From contig JAAXTM010000003.1 in the NCBI GenBank assembly GCA_013336525.1, positions 248,001 to 312,000 of the forward strand: a stretch of DNA of 64,000 nt, written 5' to 3'. Position 1 is the stretch's first letter; each line of letters starts with the position of its first letter. Positions 19,221 through 27,719 of this stretch are shown here, piece after piece. The notes below the pieces were generated by a model that was not told where the DNA came from, searched no databases, and saw only the letters and a list, made by a program, of their open reading frames with translations. Origin of the DNA: Geobacteraceae bacterium (lineage in GTDB: Bacteria > Desulfobacterota > Desulfuromonadia > Geobacterales > Pseudopelobacteraceae). The position numbers and the translations under genes were made by a program.

Positions 19221-20606
19221 ATGGGTGATAAAACAAAAATTCTGGTGATCGATGATGATGACTCAGGGCGTGAAGCTCTGACCATGTTGCTGCAGGCGTC
19301 CGGATATGAAGTCACTTCGGCAGCGACCGGGGAAAGTGCGCTGGACTTTATAGAACGGGAGCATTATCAGGTTATTGTTTCTGATCTGTTCCTGCCAGAT
19401 AAAAGTGGACTTGATATTTTACAGAACGTACAAAAAGTTTCTCCTTCTACAGAAGTTATCGTAGTAACGGGCCATGCTTCGGCTCAAACTGCAGTAAGAG
19501 CCATGAAAGAGGGGGCTTTTGATTATATTACAAAGCCGATTGATTTTGATGAGCTGAAAATTGTTGTTTCAAAGGCACTGGAAAAACAGAAACTTCTATC
19601 TGAGAACATGTATCTTCGCAGGCAGCTCCAGGGACGCTTTGAATTCAATAATATAATCGGTAATTCTCCGGCCATGAATCTCGTGTTTGAACGCATGAGC
19701 CGCATTGTAAAAAGTGATTCATCGGTTCTGATCACCGGTGAATCGGGGACCGGCAAAGAGCTGGTTGCCAAGGCATTGCACTATAATGGCACCCGCAGAG
19801 ACCGGCCATTTATTGCAGTGAACTGCAGCGCTATTCCAGAGGCTTTACTGGAAAGCGAACTTTTTGGACATGTTCGGGGGGCCTTTACCGGAGCTGTAAA
19901 GGATAAACCTGGGAAATTCGAGACAGCCAATCATGGCACTATTTTTCTTGATGAAATAGGTACACTGCCTCTTCATTTGCAGGTAAAGCTGTTAAGGGTT
20001 TTGCAGGAGCAAGAAGTGGAGAGGGTTGGTTCTAACAAAACGGTAAAACTTCATGTCAGAGTGATTTCTGCGACTAACTCCGATCTTGAAAATATGGTAA
20101 AAAGTGGACTCTTTCGTGAGGATCTTTATTACCGTTTGAACGTCATTCCTCTGCACCTTCCTCCACTGCGAGAACGACAACAGGATATTATGTATCTGAC
20201 CGCTTATTTTCTTGAAAAACAGTGCCGTCTGATGGGGCGTTCACCGTGCAGTATCAGTAAACAGGCGCTTGAAGTATTAGAGCTGTATTCCTGGCCTGGT
20301 AATGTACGAGAACTGGAAAACCTGATTGAGAGAATGATTGTTCTGACTGATGCAAACGTCATAACTTTAGATGATGTCCCGGTTAAGATCGTTGGTGAAA
20401 AGAGTGCTGACGAAGCGCTCTCAGTTACTATGCCGAACAATGGGGTGGATTTAGTTGATACAATATCCAAAATTGAACAATCCTTAATTCGTCAGGCACT
20501 TGAATCTGCAGGAGGTGTCAAGGCGAAGGCTGCTGCCCTTTTGGGGATAAATCGGACTACTCTGGTTGAGAAGATAAAAAGATTGAAGATTGAATCGTCC
20601 TGTTGA
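19221..20606 (+). CDS. sigma-54-dependent response regulator, NtrC type
   Basis: A 461-residue three-domain regulator. The receiver domain (1-120) has the acidic cluster DDDD at 11-14, phospho-acceptor Asp55 and Lys105. The AAA+ domain has Walker A GESGTGKE (173-180) and the sigma-54 contact loop GAFTGA (220-225). A Fis-type helix-turn-helix ends the protein (GGVKAKAAALLGINRTTLVEKIKRL). It should activate sigma-54 promoters after phosphorylation. No histidine kinase is adjacent, so partner and targets are unknown. It lies 20 bases behind bioA. Confidence 0.93.
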   Translation: MGDKTKILVIDDDDSGREALTMLLQASGYEVTSAATGESALDFIEREHYQVIVSDLFLPDKSGLDILQNVQKVSPSTEVIVVTGHASAQTAVRAMKEGAFDYITKPIDFDELKIVVSKALEKQKLLSENMYLRRQLQGRFEFNNIIGNSPAMNLVFERMSRIVKSDSSVLITGESGTGKELVAKALHYNGTRRDRPFIAVNCSAIPEALLESELFGHVRGAFTGAVKDKPGKFETANHGTIFLDEIGTLPLHLQVKLLRVLQEQEVERVGSNKTVKLHVRVISATNSDLENMVKSGLFREDLYYRLNVIPLHLPPLRERQQDIMYLTAYFLEKQCRLMGRSPCSISKQALEVLELYSWPGNVRELENLIERMIVLTDANVITLDDVPVKIVGEKSADEALSVTMPNNGVDLVDTISKIEQSLIRQALESAGGVKAKAAALLGINRTTLVEKIKRLKIESSC

Positions 20607-20714
20607 TTTTGTCGGTTTTGGACCCGGATAATGGCTATTGGTAAGCTGGAGCGGAAGGTCTCTTCTGCAAAAAACTATTACAGCTGTTATTTATGCAAGC
20701 GTTAGGAGGTTAGG

Positions 20715-21167
20715 ATGGATCCTGTAACTGGTGCCATTGCCCAGAAGGAATTCGATCGGGCACAGCTGGAACTTGACCAGAACAATGTCCTGGCTGCACT
20801 TGCCTGTTTGGAACGAGCACTGGATATCTGGGACGATCCGCACTGGTATTCCCGCCTTGGGTTCTGCATCGCCAAACAGCGCGGACAGATTACGCAGGCA
20901 CTGAAATTCTGCAATCTTGCAATTGTGCACGATCCAGAAAATCCTCTCCACTACCTATATCTCGGCAAAGTATATCTTATTGCGGGAAAGACGAATGAAG
21001 CACTTCAAGCCTTCAGGCAGGGCAGAACATTTGGTAGTAATGCGGAGTTGGAGCGTATGCTCGTTGCAATTGGGACCCGAAAGCCTCCGGTCATATCTTT
21101 TCTTTCACGGGATAACCTGCTGAACAAGTATCTGGGTATTATTCTTGGTCGAATGGGTTTGAGATAG
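20715..21167 (+). CDS. small TPR-repeat protein
   Basis: A 150-residue soluble helical protein with about three TPR units (AALACLERALDIWDDPHWYS, QALKFCNLAIVHDPENPLHY, EALQAFRQGRTFGSNAEL). Its ends are short and basic (GIILGRMGLR). GGAGGTTAGG precedes the ATG. It follows the NtrC-type regulator after 108 bases and ends in a bidirectional terminator. A protein-interaction role is inferred; no partner is visible. Confidence 0.8.
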   Translation: MDPVTGAIAQKEFDRAQLELDQNNVLAALACLERALDIWDDPHWYSRLGFCIAKQRGQITQALKFCNLAIVHDPENPLHYLYLGKVYLIAGKTNEALQAFRQGRTFGSNAELERMLVAIGTRKPPVISFLSRDNLLNKYLGIILGRMGLR

Positions 21168-21195
21168 TAATGTTAGCAAAGCATATTTAGGAAAC

Positions 21196-21226
21196 AAAAA
21201 AGGTGCCGTTTAAGGGCACCTTTTTT
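21196..21226. terminator. bidirectional intrinsic terminator
   Basis: A near-perfect 12-bp hairpin (A-run plus GGTGCC, loop, GGCACC plus T-run) serves the TPR gene on the plus strand and tRNA-Asp on the minus strand, which converge here. Confidence 0.88.
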
Positions 21227-21231
21227 GTTAA

Positions 21232-21308
21232 TGGCGGGGTTGACGGGGCTCGAACCCGCGACTTCCAGCGTGACAGGCTGGCACTCTAACCAACTGAGCT
21301 ACAACCCC
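21232..21308 (-). tRNA. tRNA-Asp (GTC)
   Basis: Reading the minus strand gives a full 77-base cloverleaf. The acceptor stem GGGGTTG pairs with CAACCCC, discriminator G and an encoded CCA follow. The D arm is GCTC-AGTTGGTTA-GAGT, the anticodon loop is CTGTCAC in a CCAGC/GCTGG stem, and the T arm is GCGGG-TTCGAGC-CCCGT. Anticodon GTC reads Asp codons; G34 makes it a queuosine substrate, which connects with queD-queE in this window. Confidence 0.97.
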
Positions 21309-21335
21309 GTAATAGGTAGTCAGTTTAACCAGACA

Positions 21336-21365
21336 TTTATGCCATAAAATTAAGCTTCATGTCAA
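21336..21365 (-). promoter_or_regulatory. sigma-70-like promoter for tRNA-Asp
   Basis: On the minus strand a perfect TTGACA (21360-21365) is followed after 18 bases by CATAAA (21336-21341). This would start the transcript about 20 bases before the mature tRNA. Confidence 0.55.
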
Positions 21366-21393
21366 GTTGCTTATTCGTATTTTACAAAAAAGT

Positions 21394-23631
21394 TTAAGCA
21401 CACTCAGAATAACCGCAGACATGGCAGACTGAACAGCCGCCCTCATGTTCTACGATGCCGCCACATTCCGGACAGGCACCGCGTTCATGACGTGTTGATT
21501 CGTTTTCGATGTCATATCCGCTGTCAATCAGGTGGTTCTGGATCGCCTTTGCAACAGCGTCGGCACATGAAAGCACGCGGTTGTCGCCGAAGCCTGATGG
21601 ACAGTGGCAGGAAATCCCTTGAAGCTGTTTTACCACCTGACGTGCCTGAATGCCGCTGCGCCAAGCAAGTGAAACCAAACGGCCAATTGCCTCACTCTGG
21701 GATGCGGCGCATCCGCCAGCCTTGCCCATAGTGGTGAAAAGTTCAAACAAGCCGTTTTTATCTTCGTTGATCGTAATGTACAGCGGGCCACAGCCGGTCT
21801 GCATCTGATGGGTAGATCCTTTAAGGGCTTTAGGGCGTTCCCGTTTGACGGCTTTCTTCTCATCTTCTACCGGTGTAGCGGCTACTGCGGCGTGCTCTTC
21901 TTTTTTGCCGGTAGAGAGAACCTGTTCGTCTCTTGATCCGTCCCGGTAAATTGTGACACCCTTGCAGCCTGTTTCGTAGGCGAGCATGTAAACTTTTTCA
22001 ACATCCTCTATCGTGGCAGAATTTGAAAAATTCACTGTTTTTGAAACGGCATTGTCTGTGTAGAGCTGGAAAGCGGACTGCATCTGAATGTGGTATTCCG
22101 GGGATATTTCGTGAGAGGTCACAAAAACGTCGCGGATATCAGCCGGGATTTCAGTGATGTCGGCAACGGTACCATGCTCTGCTATTTTTTTCATGAGTGA
22201 TTCCGAGTAGAAACCGCGCTCCTTTGCGATCTTTTCGAAAATCGGGTTGACCTCAATCAGAACGTTCTTATCCATTACTGTACGGATGTAGGAAACTGCA
22301 AAAAGAGGTTCAACGCCTGATGATGCATTGGCGATGATGGAAATTGTCCCGGTCGGAGCAATAGTCGTGACGGTTGCATTTCTTTGCGGAGCAGCTCCTT
22401 TTTTGTCAAAGATAGAGCCTTTGAAGTTAGGGAAGGAACCCCTCTTTTTGCCCAGCTCCTGGGAGGCCAGGTGCCCTTCATCATTGATGAATTTCATCAT
22501 CTTCTTCCCGAGTTTTACCGCCTCGTCAGAACAGTATGGAATTCCAAGTAAAATCAACATGTCGGCCCAGCCCATGACACCCAGACCTATTTTGCGGTTG
22601 GCGTGAGTCATGTCATGGATTTGCTGTAGTGGATAATTATTGGCTTCAATTACATTGTCAAGAAAGTGGACAGCATTGTGAATGGTCTCTCGCAGTTTTT
22701 TCCAGTCGACTGCTCCCTCTTTGATAAATGTACCGAGATTTATAGAACCAAGATTACATGATTCATAGGGGAGGAGAGGTTGCTCGCCACAAGGGTTGGT
22801 TGATTCGATCTCGCCAACCAGAGGTGTTGGGTTGTCACGATTCAAGCGGTCAAGAAAAACAATTCCTGGTTCGCCGTTTTCCCAGGCCTGTCTGACGATA
22901 AGCTGGAATACTTTACGGGCATTAAGGCTGCCGCAGACCTTTTTGTCACGGGGATTAAGAAGATTGAATTCCTCATCCCGTTCGACAGCCTGCATGAACT
23001 TTTCGGTAAGGCCGACTGATATGTTGAAGTTGTTGAGCTGCTTCTGATCGGATTTACACATAATGAAATCCATTACGTTGGGGTGATCAACCCTCAAAAT
23101 TGCCATGTTTGCGCCGCGTCTGGTGCCACCCTGCTTTATGGTTTCTGTGGCGACATCAAACACACGCATGAATGAAAGAGGGCCACTCGATATGCCGGTA
23201 GTGGTACTAACAACATCGTTGGCAGGTCTCAGCCGGGAAAATGAAAAACCGGTGCCGCCGCCGGACTTGTGAATTAGTGCTGTATATTTGACAGCGTCAA
23301 AGATCTCTTCCATTGAGTCGCCGACAGGTAGAACAAAACAGGCCGAAAGCTGCCCTAGGGGACGGCCGGCATTCATCAGTGTAGGGGAGTTAGGGAGAAA
23401 TTCGAAGTTGGTCATCATACGATAAAAGGTGTCCGATAAACTTTTTACATCCGCTTTCTTGTCAAAAGTTTTATCAGCTGCAGCAATAGTATCGGCTACA
23501 CGACGAAACATGTCGGCCGGAGTCTCAAGTACCTTGCCAGTTTCATCACGGCGCAGATAACGTTTTTCCAATACAGTGGCAGCATTTTTTGTAAGTCCTG
23601 GGATTGTGTCACACGCGGAACTTTTTTTCAT
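21394..23631 (-). CDS. nrdJ: vitamin B12-dependent (class II) ribonucleotide reductase
   Basis: A 745-residue adenosylcobalamin-dependent reductase that makes deoxyribonucleotides with or without oxygen. By family comparison, Cys98 (QLSACFVLP) and Cys292 form the reducible pair, and Cys281 and Glu283 in NPCGEQPLLPYESC are the thiyl-radical cysteine and catalytic Glu. A linker rich in Glu, Ala and Lys near residue 600 precedes a C-terminal TSCPD-like region and a zinc-ribbon tail with CPECGG, CSVCHVCG and a final Cys for thioredoxin reduction. The ATG at 23631 has AAGGAG nine bases upstream; a 52-residue upstream extension is rejected because it covers the promoter. Two NrdR-like boxes lie in front. 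It is the only dNTP-forming reductase in the window. Confidence 0.95.
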   Translation of the reverse strand: MKKSSACDTIPGLTKNAATVLEKRYLRRDETGKVLETPADMFRRVADTIAAADKTFDKKADVKSLSDTFYRMMTNFEFLPNSPTLMNAGRPLGQLSACFVLPVGDSMEEIFDAVKYTALIHKSGGGTGFSFSRLRPANDVVSTTTGISSGPLSFMRVFDVATETIKQGGTRRGANMAILRVDHPNVMDFIMCKSDQKQLNNFNISVGLTEKFMQAVERDEEFNLLNPRDKKVCGSLNARKVFQLIVRQAWENGEPGIVFLDRLNRDNPTPLVGEIESTNPCGEQPLLPYESCNLGSINLGTFIKEGAVDWKKLRETIHNAVHFLDNVIEANNYPLQQIHDMTHANRKIGLGVMGWADMLILLGIPYCSDEAVKLGKKMMKFINDEGHLASQELGKKRGSFPNFKGSIFDKKGAAPQRNATVTTIAPTGTISIIANASSGVEPLFAVSYIRTVMDKNVLIEVNPIFEKIAKERGFYSESLMKKIAEHGTVADITEIPADIRDVFVTSHEISPEYHIQMQSAFQLYTDNAVSKTVNFSNSATIEDVEKVYMLAYETGCKGVTIYRDGSRDEQVLSTGKKEEHAAVAATPVEDEKKAVKRERPKALKGSTHQMQTGCGPLYITINEDKNGLFELFTTMGKAGGCAASQSEAIGRLVSLAWRSGIQARQVVKQLQGISCHCPSGFGDNRVLSCADAVAKAIQNHLIDSGYDIENESTRHERGACPECGGIVEHEGGCSVCHVCGYSECA

Positions 23632-23705
23632 AACGGAACTCCTTGTTTTGTAAGTAAACTGATGATTCTGATCATATAGATATATAGGTGTGGTTGAAGT
23701 CTGAA

Positions 23706-23721
23706 CCACAATATTTTGTGG
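23706..23721 (-). promoter_or_regulatory. NrdR-like box 1 of nrdJ
   Basis: On the plus strand CCACAATATTTTGTGG, a 16-base palindrome with perfect CCACAA/TTGTGG ends. It matches the general NrdR consensus (ACAC-W-ATATAT-W-GTGT style) in spacing and core. It would lie at or just after the transcription start. Confidence 0.72.
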
Positions 23722-23731
23722 AAGGTGATGA

Positions 23732-23760
23732 AATAAACCACAACATGTATGTGCTGTCAA
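23732..23760 (-). promoter_or_regulatory. sigma-70 promoter of nrdJ
   Basis: On the minus strand a perfect -35 TTGACA (23755-23760) and a -10-like TTTATT (23732-23737) are separated by exactly 17 bases. The whole spacer is occupied by NrdR-like box 2, so repressor binding would block polymerase directly. Confidence 0.6.
23738..23753 (-). promoter_or_regulatory. NrdR-like box 2 of nrdJ, inside the promoter spacer
   Basis: On the plus strand CCACAACATGTATGTG, with the same CCACAA half as box 1 and a GTATGTG second half. It starts exactly 32 bases from box 1, about three helical turns, the usual spacing for paired NrdR sites. Confidence 0.65.
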
Positions 23761-23844
23761 TAAATATATTTCATAAAAATATAACATCTTGAAAGGACTT
23801 GAAAAGCTTAATACCTGTGACTATTGTCCGGTCTTTTGGCGTAG

Positions 23845-23993
23845 ATAAATCTTGATAAGTGCGTTAACGAATTCATTTTCCTCAAAATACATCAGAAAAT
23901 AACTTCTAACTTACTAGCCCCGATAAATCGGGATAAGTGCGTTAACGAAGTTATTTTCTGTAAAACACATCAGAAAACAACTTCTAACTTACT
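23845..23993. repeat. two tandem 78-bp imperfect repeats, each able to form a hairpin
   Basis: Two copies start at GATAAATC at 23845 and 23923, a 78-base period. They share GATAAGTGCGTTAACGAA and, further on, CATCAGAAAA and ACTTCTAACTTACTA. Inside each copy an arm AAGTTATTTTCTG-like pairs with CAGAAAACAACTT-like across about 10 bases; copy 2 has 12 of 13 pairs. They lie in the 441-base gene-free gap between nrdJ and the next gene, upstream of the latter. The rest of the gap holds the nrdJ promoter region. No ORF is credible here. Confidence 0.8.
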
Positions 23994-24072
23994 AATTAAA
24001 AAACAACATTGAATTTACAGTTTGAACGAATCATGATAGTTATCCAGATTGTAATTTGCGAGGAGCTATACA

Positions 24073-25149
24073 GTGAAAATTATTTTTGCATTGAGTCTCT
24101 TTCTATGGATGACAACAATTTCACTGGCTGCCGAACAGCCTGCAGCTGTTTATGACGGAGCGGTGATTACCGAAGATGTTACCTGGCGTGGTTCAATACT
24201 CGTACGCGGCTTTGTTGTTGTGGCTCCTCAGGCAACCTTGCGCATCGACCCCGGTACAATAGTCCGTTTTACTGCTACCGCCACTCAGCAGCTTCCGAAC
24301 CTGATTGTTCAGGGTCGTATCTATGCCGCTGGAACCTCAGAAAGGCCTATAAAATTTACGTCTGACAGTTCCAGGCCGTTGTGTGGATCCTGGGGCGGCA
24401 TTGTCTTTCTCTCGACTGAAAAAAACAACTTAATGGAGCGATGCCGCATTGAGTATGCTGAAACCGGGATTGATTTACGATTTTCCACAATTAACCTGAA
24501 GTCAGTTACAATAGTGCAGGCACGGACCGCTTTGACATCTCATGACGGTGTCGTGCAGATGGTCGGCAGTACTGTCTCAGATTCAGAAACCGGCATCGAA
24601 CTATTCAACAGCGAATTTGACGGCAGGGATATGATGGTAGCCTCCTGTCAGCGTGGACTTGTGTTGAGCAAATCAGCCATTGTTATTACGTCGCTGAAAG
24701 TAATGAACATTTTGCAAACGGGACTTGAAGCCGAAGATTGCCGCATTAAGATTACCGGTGGAGAGTTTTCAGAAAATGTGCTTGGAGCAAGAATCAATGG
24801 AGGAGAAGGACTGATTGTCATGTCCCGCTTTCTGCGTAATAAAAAGACCGCCCTGCATTTAAATGCTTCTCGTATTAAAATCCAGCGGTGCCTTTTTGCC
24901 GAGAATTTTCAGGATGCGCTTAGGGTTGATGATGGGCGAGCACTCCTGTTGAACAATGCCTTCAGCTCAAACGGCGGTTTTAATCTCTACAACGCCGGTA
25001 GTGAAACTGTCAGTGCTCGGCAAAACTGGTGGGGTTTGACAGACAAGTTGTTGATTGTCCAAAAGATTTATGATGCTGCTCGCGATAAAAATACTGGTAT
25101 AGTCAATGTTTTTCCGTGGTTGAATGAAAAACCACCATTGATGCCATAA
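24073..25149 (+). CDS. exported right-handed beta-helix protein
   Basis: A 358-residue protein with a signal peptide (MKIIFALSLFLWMTTISLAA, cleavage near residue 20). The rest has a repeating pattern of short beta-strands such as LIVQGRIYAAGTSERPIKFT, CRIEYAETGIDLRFS and RCLFAENFQDALRVDD. That pattern is typical of parallel beta-helix proteins of the NosD/pectate-lyase-like kind. A periplasmic or outer-surface location is inferred; no catalytic residues or ligand can be named. The start is GTG at 24073 with GAGGAGC upstream. It follows the tandem repeats and precedes an aminotransferase by 14 bases, so those two genes may be co-transcribed. Confidence 0.8.
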   Translation: MKIIFALSLFLWMTTISLAAEQPAAVYDGAVITEDVTWRGSILVRGFVVVAPQATLRIDPGTIVRFTATATQQLPNLIVQGRIYAAGTSERPIKFTSDSSRPLCGSWGGIVFLSTEKNNLMERCRIEYAETGIDLRFSTINLKSVTIVQARTALTSHDGVVQMVGSTVSDSETGIELFNSEFDGRDMMVASCQRGLVLSKSAIVITSLKVMNILQTGLEAEDCRIKITGGEFSENVLGARINGGEGLIVMSRFLRNKKTALHLNASRIKIQRCLFAENFQDALRVDDGRALLLNNAFSSNGGFNLYNAGSETVSARQNWWGLTDKLLIVQKIYDAARDKNTGIVNVFPWLNEKPPLMP

Positions 25150-25163
25150 AAAAGGACTTATCT

Positions 25164-26315
25164 GTGTATCTCGATAATGCAGCTACATCATTTCCCAAGC
25201 CCGATTCTGTGTATGAAGCGGTTATGAATGCAATGCGTGATGTTGGAGCTTCTCCCGGACGGGGCGGTTATCGCCGTTCTCTGGAAGCAGCGCGTATAAT
25301 GTTCCAAGCGCGTGAAGCGGTTGCCAGGTTCTTTTCTGTCTCCGATTCAAGCCGTGTTATCTTTGCCCATAATGCTACCGGAGCTCTTAATCTGGCGCTG
25401 CATGGGACTCTCGTTGCTGGCGACCATGTTATTACCACTTCCATGGAACACAATTCCATGTTGCGTCCGCTGTATGCACTTCAAAAAAAGGGTGTTGAGT
25501 TGTCGATCATCGATGCCGCTTCTGACGGAGTGGTTTCTGTTGAAGACATTCGCCGTGCTCTTAAAGTGAATACACGAATGATCGCTGTCAGTCATGTATC
25601 AAATGTATGCGGTGTTATTCAGCCTATTAAAAAAATGGCGGAACTTTGTCGTGAGGCCGGAGTGCTTTTTCTGGTTGATGCGGCGCAGTCGGCAGGGGTT
25701 TTGCCTATTAACGTTGAAAACTTAGGCATAGACCTGTTGGCTGCCCCCGGCCATAAAGGGTTGCTGGGGCCGAGCGGAACCGGTCTTCTGTATGTGGCGC
25801 CTCAAGTCAGTCTCAAGCCCATTATTCAGGGGGGGACCGGCACTCATTCTTCTTCTGTGGAGCAGCCGCTCATAATGCCGGATGGTTTTGAGGCCGGTAC
25901 TCATAATATCCCAGGTATCGCCGGACTGAAGGCCGGAATAGAGTTCATACTTGAACTTGGTCATTTAGCGGTTTATCAACATGAGCAAACACTGCTCAAT
26001 CTGGCGGAAGAGGCTTTGAAAAAAATTCCTGGTGTGACGATCTACGGTCCGGAAGATCCGGCTGCCCGTTGCTCAGTACTCTCCTTTACCGCTTCCGATG
26101 TCGATTCGGCGCTATTGGCCGCAGAGCTTGATCAAGGCTTTGATATCTCAGTTCGTGCCGGACTGCATTGTGCTCCATTGGCTCACCGCACACTTGGAAC
26201 TTTACCGGGCGGCACGACCCGTCTGAGTCCCGGTTGGTTCTCGACAAGCGAAGATATTGCCTTGTTTTCTGATGCAGTTGTTCAATGCATCAGCAAGATT
26301 CGAAAACGGTTTTAA
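25164..26315 (+). CDS. class V aminotransferase, cysteine desulfurase-like
   Basis: A 383-residue PLP protein related to NifS/SufS, of the subfamily that starts MYLDNAATSFPKP and has GASPGRGGYRRS. The PLP lysine is in APGHKGLLGPSGTG near residue 200, DAAQSAG supplies the pyridine-binding Asp, and the mobile-loop cysteine is in VRAGLHCAPLAH. It probably removes sulfur (or selenium) from cysteine-like substrates. There is no IscU or SufU gene nearby, so its acceptor is unknown. The GTG at 25164 has AAAGGA upstream. Confidence 0.85.
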   Translation: MYLDNAATSFPKPDSVYEAVMNAMRDVGASPGRGGYRRSLEAARIMFQAREAVARFFSVSDSSRVIFAHNATGALNLALHGTLVAGDHVITTSMEHNSMLRPLYALQKKGVELSIIDAASDGVVSVEDIRRALKVNTRMIAVSHVSNVCGVIQPIKKMAELCREAGVLFLVDAAQSAGVLPINVENLGIDLLAAPGHKGLLGPSGTGLLYVAPQVSLKPIIQGGTGTHSSSVEQPLIMPDGFEAGTHNIPGIAGLKAGIEFILELGHLAVYQHEQTLLNLAEEALKKIPGVTIYGPEDPAARCSVLSFTASDVDSALLAAELDQGFDISVRAGLHCAPLAHRTLGTLPGGTTRLSPGWFSTSEDIALFSDAVVQCISKIRKRF

Positions 26316-26373
26316 TAAATATATTTCTGTTCCGGCACCCTGCCGTTATCCTAGTAAATCCAGAAAGGGAATC

Positions 26374-27690
26374 ATGAAGAACTTCATCCTCGATACAAAC
26401 GTATTGCTCCACGATCCACAATCACTTTTCAAGTTTCAGGACAACAACATTATTATCCCGATTACCGTTATTGAAGAGGTTGATCGCTTCAAAAAAGATA
26501 TGAACGAAACCGGCAGAAATGCCAGGATGGTTTCAAGAATACTTGATTCAATGCGTGAGAAAGGTTCTCTTGCCTCCGGTGTTACCATGCCGGGTGGCGG
26601 CACACTGCGGATTGAAATGTTTTCTGAAAAATATTTCAAGAATCTGCCGGTTGATCTGCGTGTAGATAACGGCGATAACCGGATAATTGCTGTTGCACAG
26701 GATGTCCGCGATCGTTTTCCTGACGCAGTAACAATATTCGTGACTAAAGATTCCAACCTGCGCATCAAGGCTGATGCTATTGGGTTGATAGCCGAAGATT
26801 ATGAATCTGATAAAGTCGATATTCAGGATCTGTATTCCGGTACCAGAACAATCGAGGTGGCGCCAGATGCAGTAGATAAATTTTATGGCCAGGGGTGGCT
26901 TGAGGCACCGGTAGAAATGGCTCCCAATGAGTTTATAACAATTGTAGACAGTGCAAATGCGGCTCATTCTGCCATCTGTCGCAACGACCCTGCCAACTCC
27001 CGCATTGTACCGGTTCACAAGGTGCCAAAGGAGGGGATCTGGAGTCTTTTTCCCCGCAACAGGGAGCAGTCGTTTGCCCTTGATGTCCTGATGGATGACA
27101 GTATCAAGCTGGTGACGCTGGTAGGCAAAGCTGGAACCGGCAAGACGCTGCTTGCTATTGCTGCAGGCCTTCATAAAACTGCCGAGGAAAATATCTATAA
27201 TCGTTTGCTGGTTTCGCGTCCGGTTTTTCCGATGGGCAAAGACCTTGGTTTTCTTCCAGGCGATATTGAAGAAAAACTGACCCCCTGGATGCAGCCGATT
27301 TTTGATAATGTCGAGCTGCTGATCTCCGGGCATGAATCTGAAAAACGGCACAGCAAAGGGTACAAAGAGCTGATGGCGATGGGACTCCTCGATATTGAAC
27401 CTTTGACCTATATCCGTGGCCGCTCGATCCCGAATCAGTATTTGATCGTTGACGAAGCGCAGAACCTGACACCGCACGAAATCAAGACTATTGTCACCAG
27501 AGTTGGTGAAGGGACCAAGATAGTACTGACCGGTGACCCGTACCAGATCGACAATCCATATGTGGATTCATCGAGCAACGGTCTGACTTACCTTGTTGAA
27601 AAATTCAAAGGGGAGCGGATTGCCGCCCATGTGACACTGACAAAAGGCGAACGTTCCGAGTTGGCCGAATTGGCAGCCAATCTGCTATGA
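26374..27690 (+). CDS. PIN domain-PhoH family ATPase (YlaK-like)
   Basis: A 438-residue protein joining an N-terminal PIN ribonuclease-type domain (1-145; FILDTNVLLHDP, acidic residues at DNGDNRIIA and VTKDSNLRIKA) to a PhoH P-loop ATPase. The Walker A GKAGTGKT is at 251-258 and the Walker B LIVDEAQNLTP near 350. PIN-PhoH proteins are linked to RNA handling; helicase-plus-RNase activity is shown for some relatives. The ATG at 26374 has AGAAAGGGA upstream. It is followed after 29 bases by tsaD. Confidence 0.9.
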   Translation: MKNFILDTNVLLHDPQSLFKFQDNNIIIPITVIEEVDRFKKDMNETGRNARMVSRILDSMREKGSLASGVTMPGGGTLRIEMFSEKYFKNLPVDLRVDNGDNRIIAVAQDVRDRFPDAVTIFVTKDSNLRIKADAIGLIAEDYESDKVDIQDLYSGTRTIEVAPDAVDKFYGQGWLEAPVEMAPNEFITIVDSANAAHSAICRNDPANSRIVPVHKVPKEGIWSLFPRNREQSFALDVLMDDSIKLVTLVGKAGTGKTLLAIAAGLHKTAEENIYNRLLVSRPVFPMGKDLGFLPGDIEEKLTPWMQPIFDNVELLISGHESEKRHSKGYKELMAMGLLDIEPLTYIRGRSIPNQYLIVDEAQNLTPHEIKTIVTRVGEGTKIVLTGDPYQIDNPYVDSSSNGLTYLVEKFKGERIAAHVTLTKGERSELAELAANLL

Positions 27691-27719
27691 TCAGTTTACT
27701 ATCTACAAGGTTTATCTGA

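Noticed and set aside
23632-23787. N-terminal extension of nrdJ by 52 residues
   Set aside because: It has no ribosome site, is not family-like and would cover the promoter and NrdR boxes.
23845-23993. CRISPR array
   Set aside because: There are only two copies, the period is 78 bases, the whole unit is repeated without unique spacers and no cas genes are near.
26548-27477. Minus-strand open frame of 309 codons inside the PIN-PhoH gene
   Set aside because: Its composition is unnatural (many His, Arg, Gln) and the plus strand there encodes an intact Walker A ATPase.
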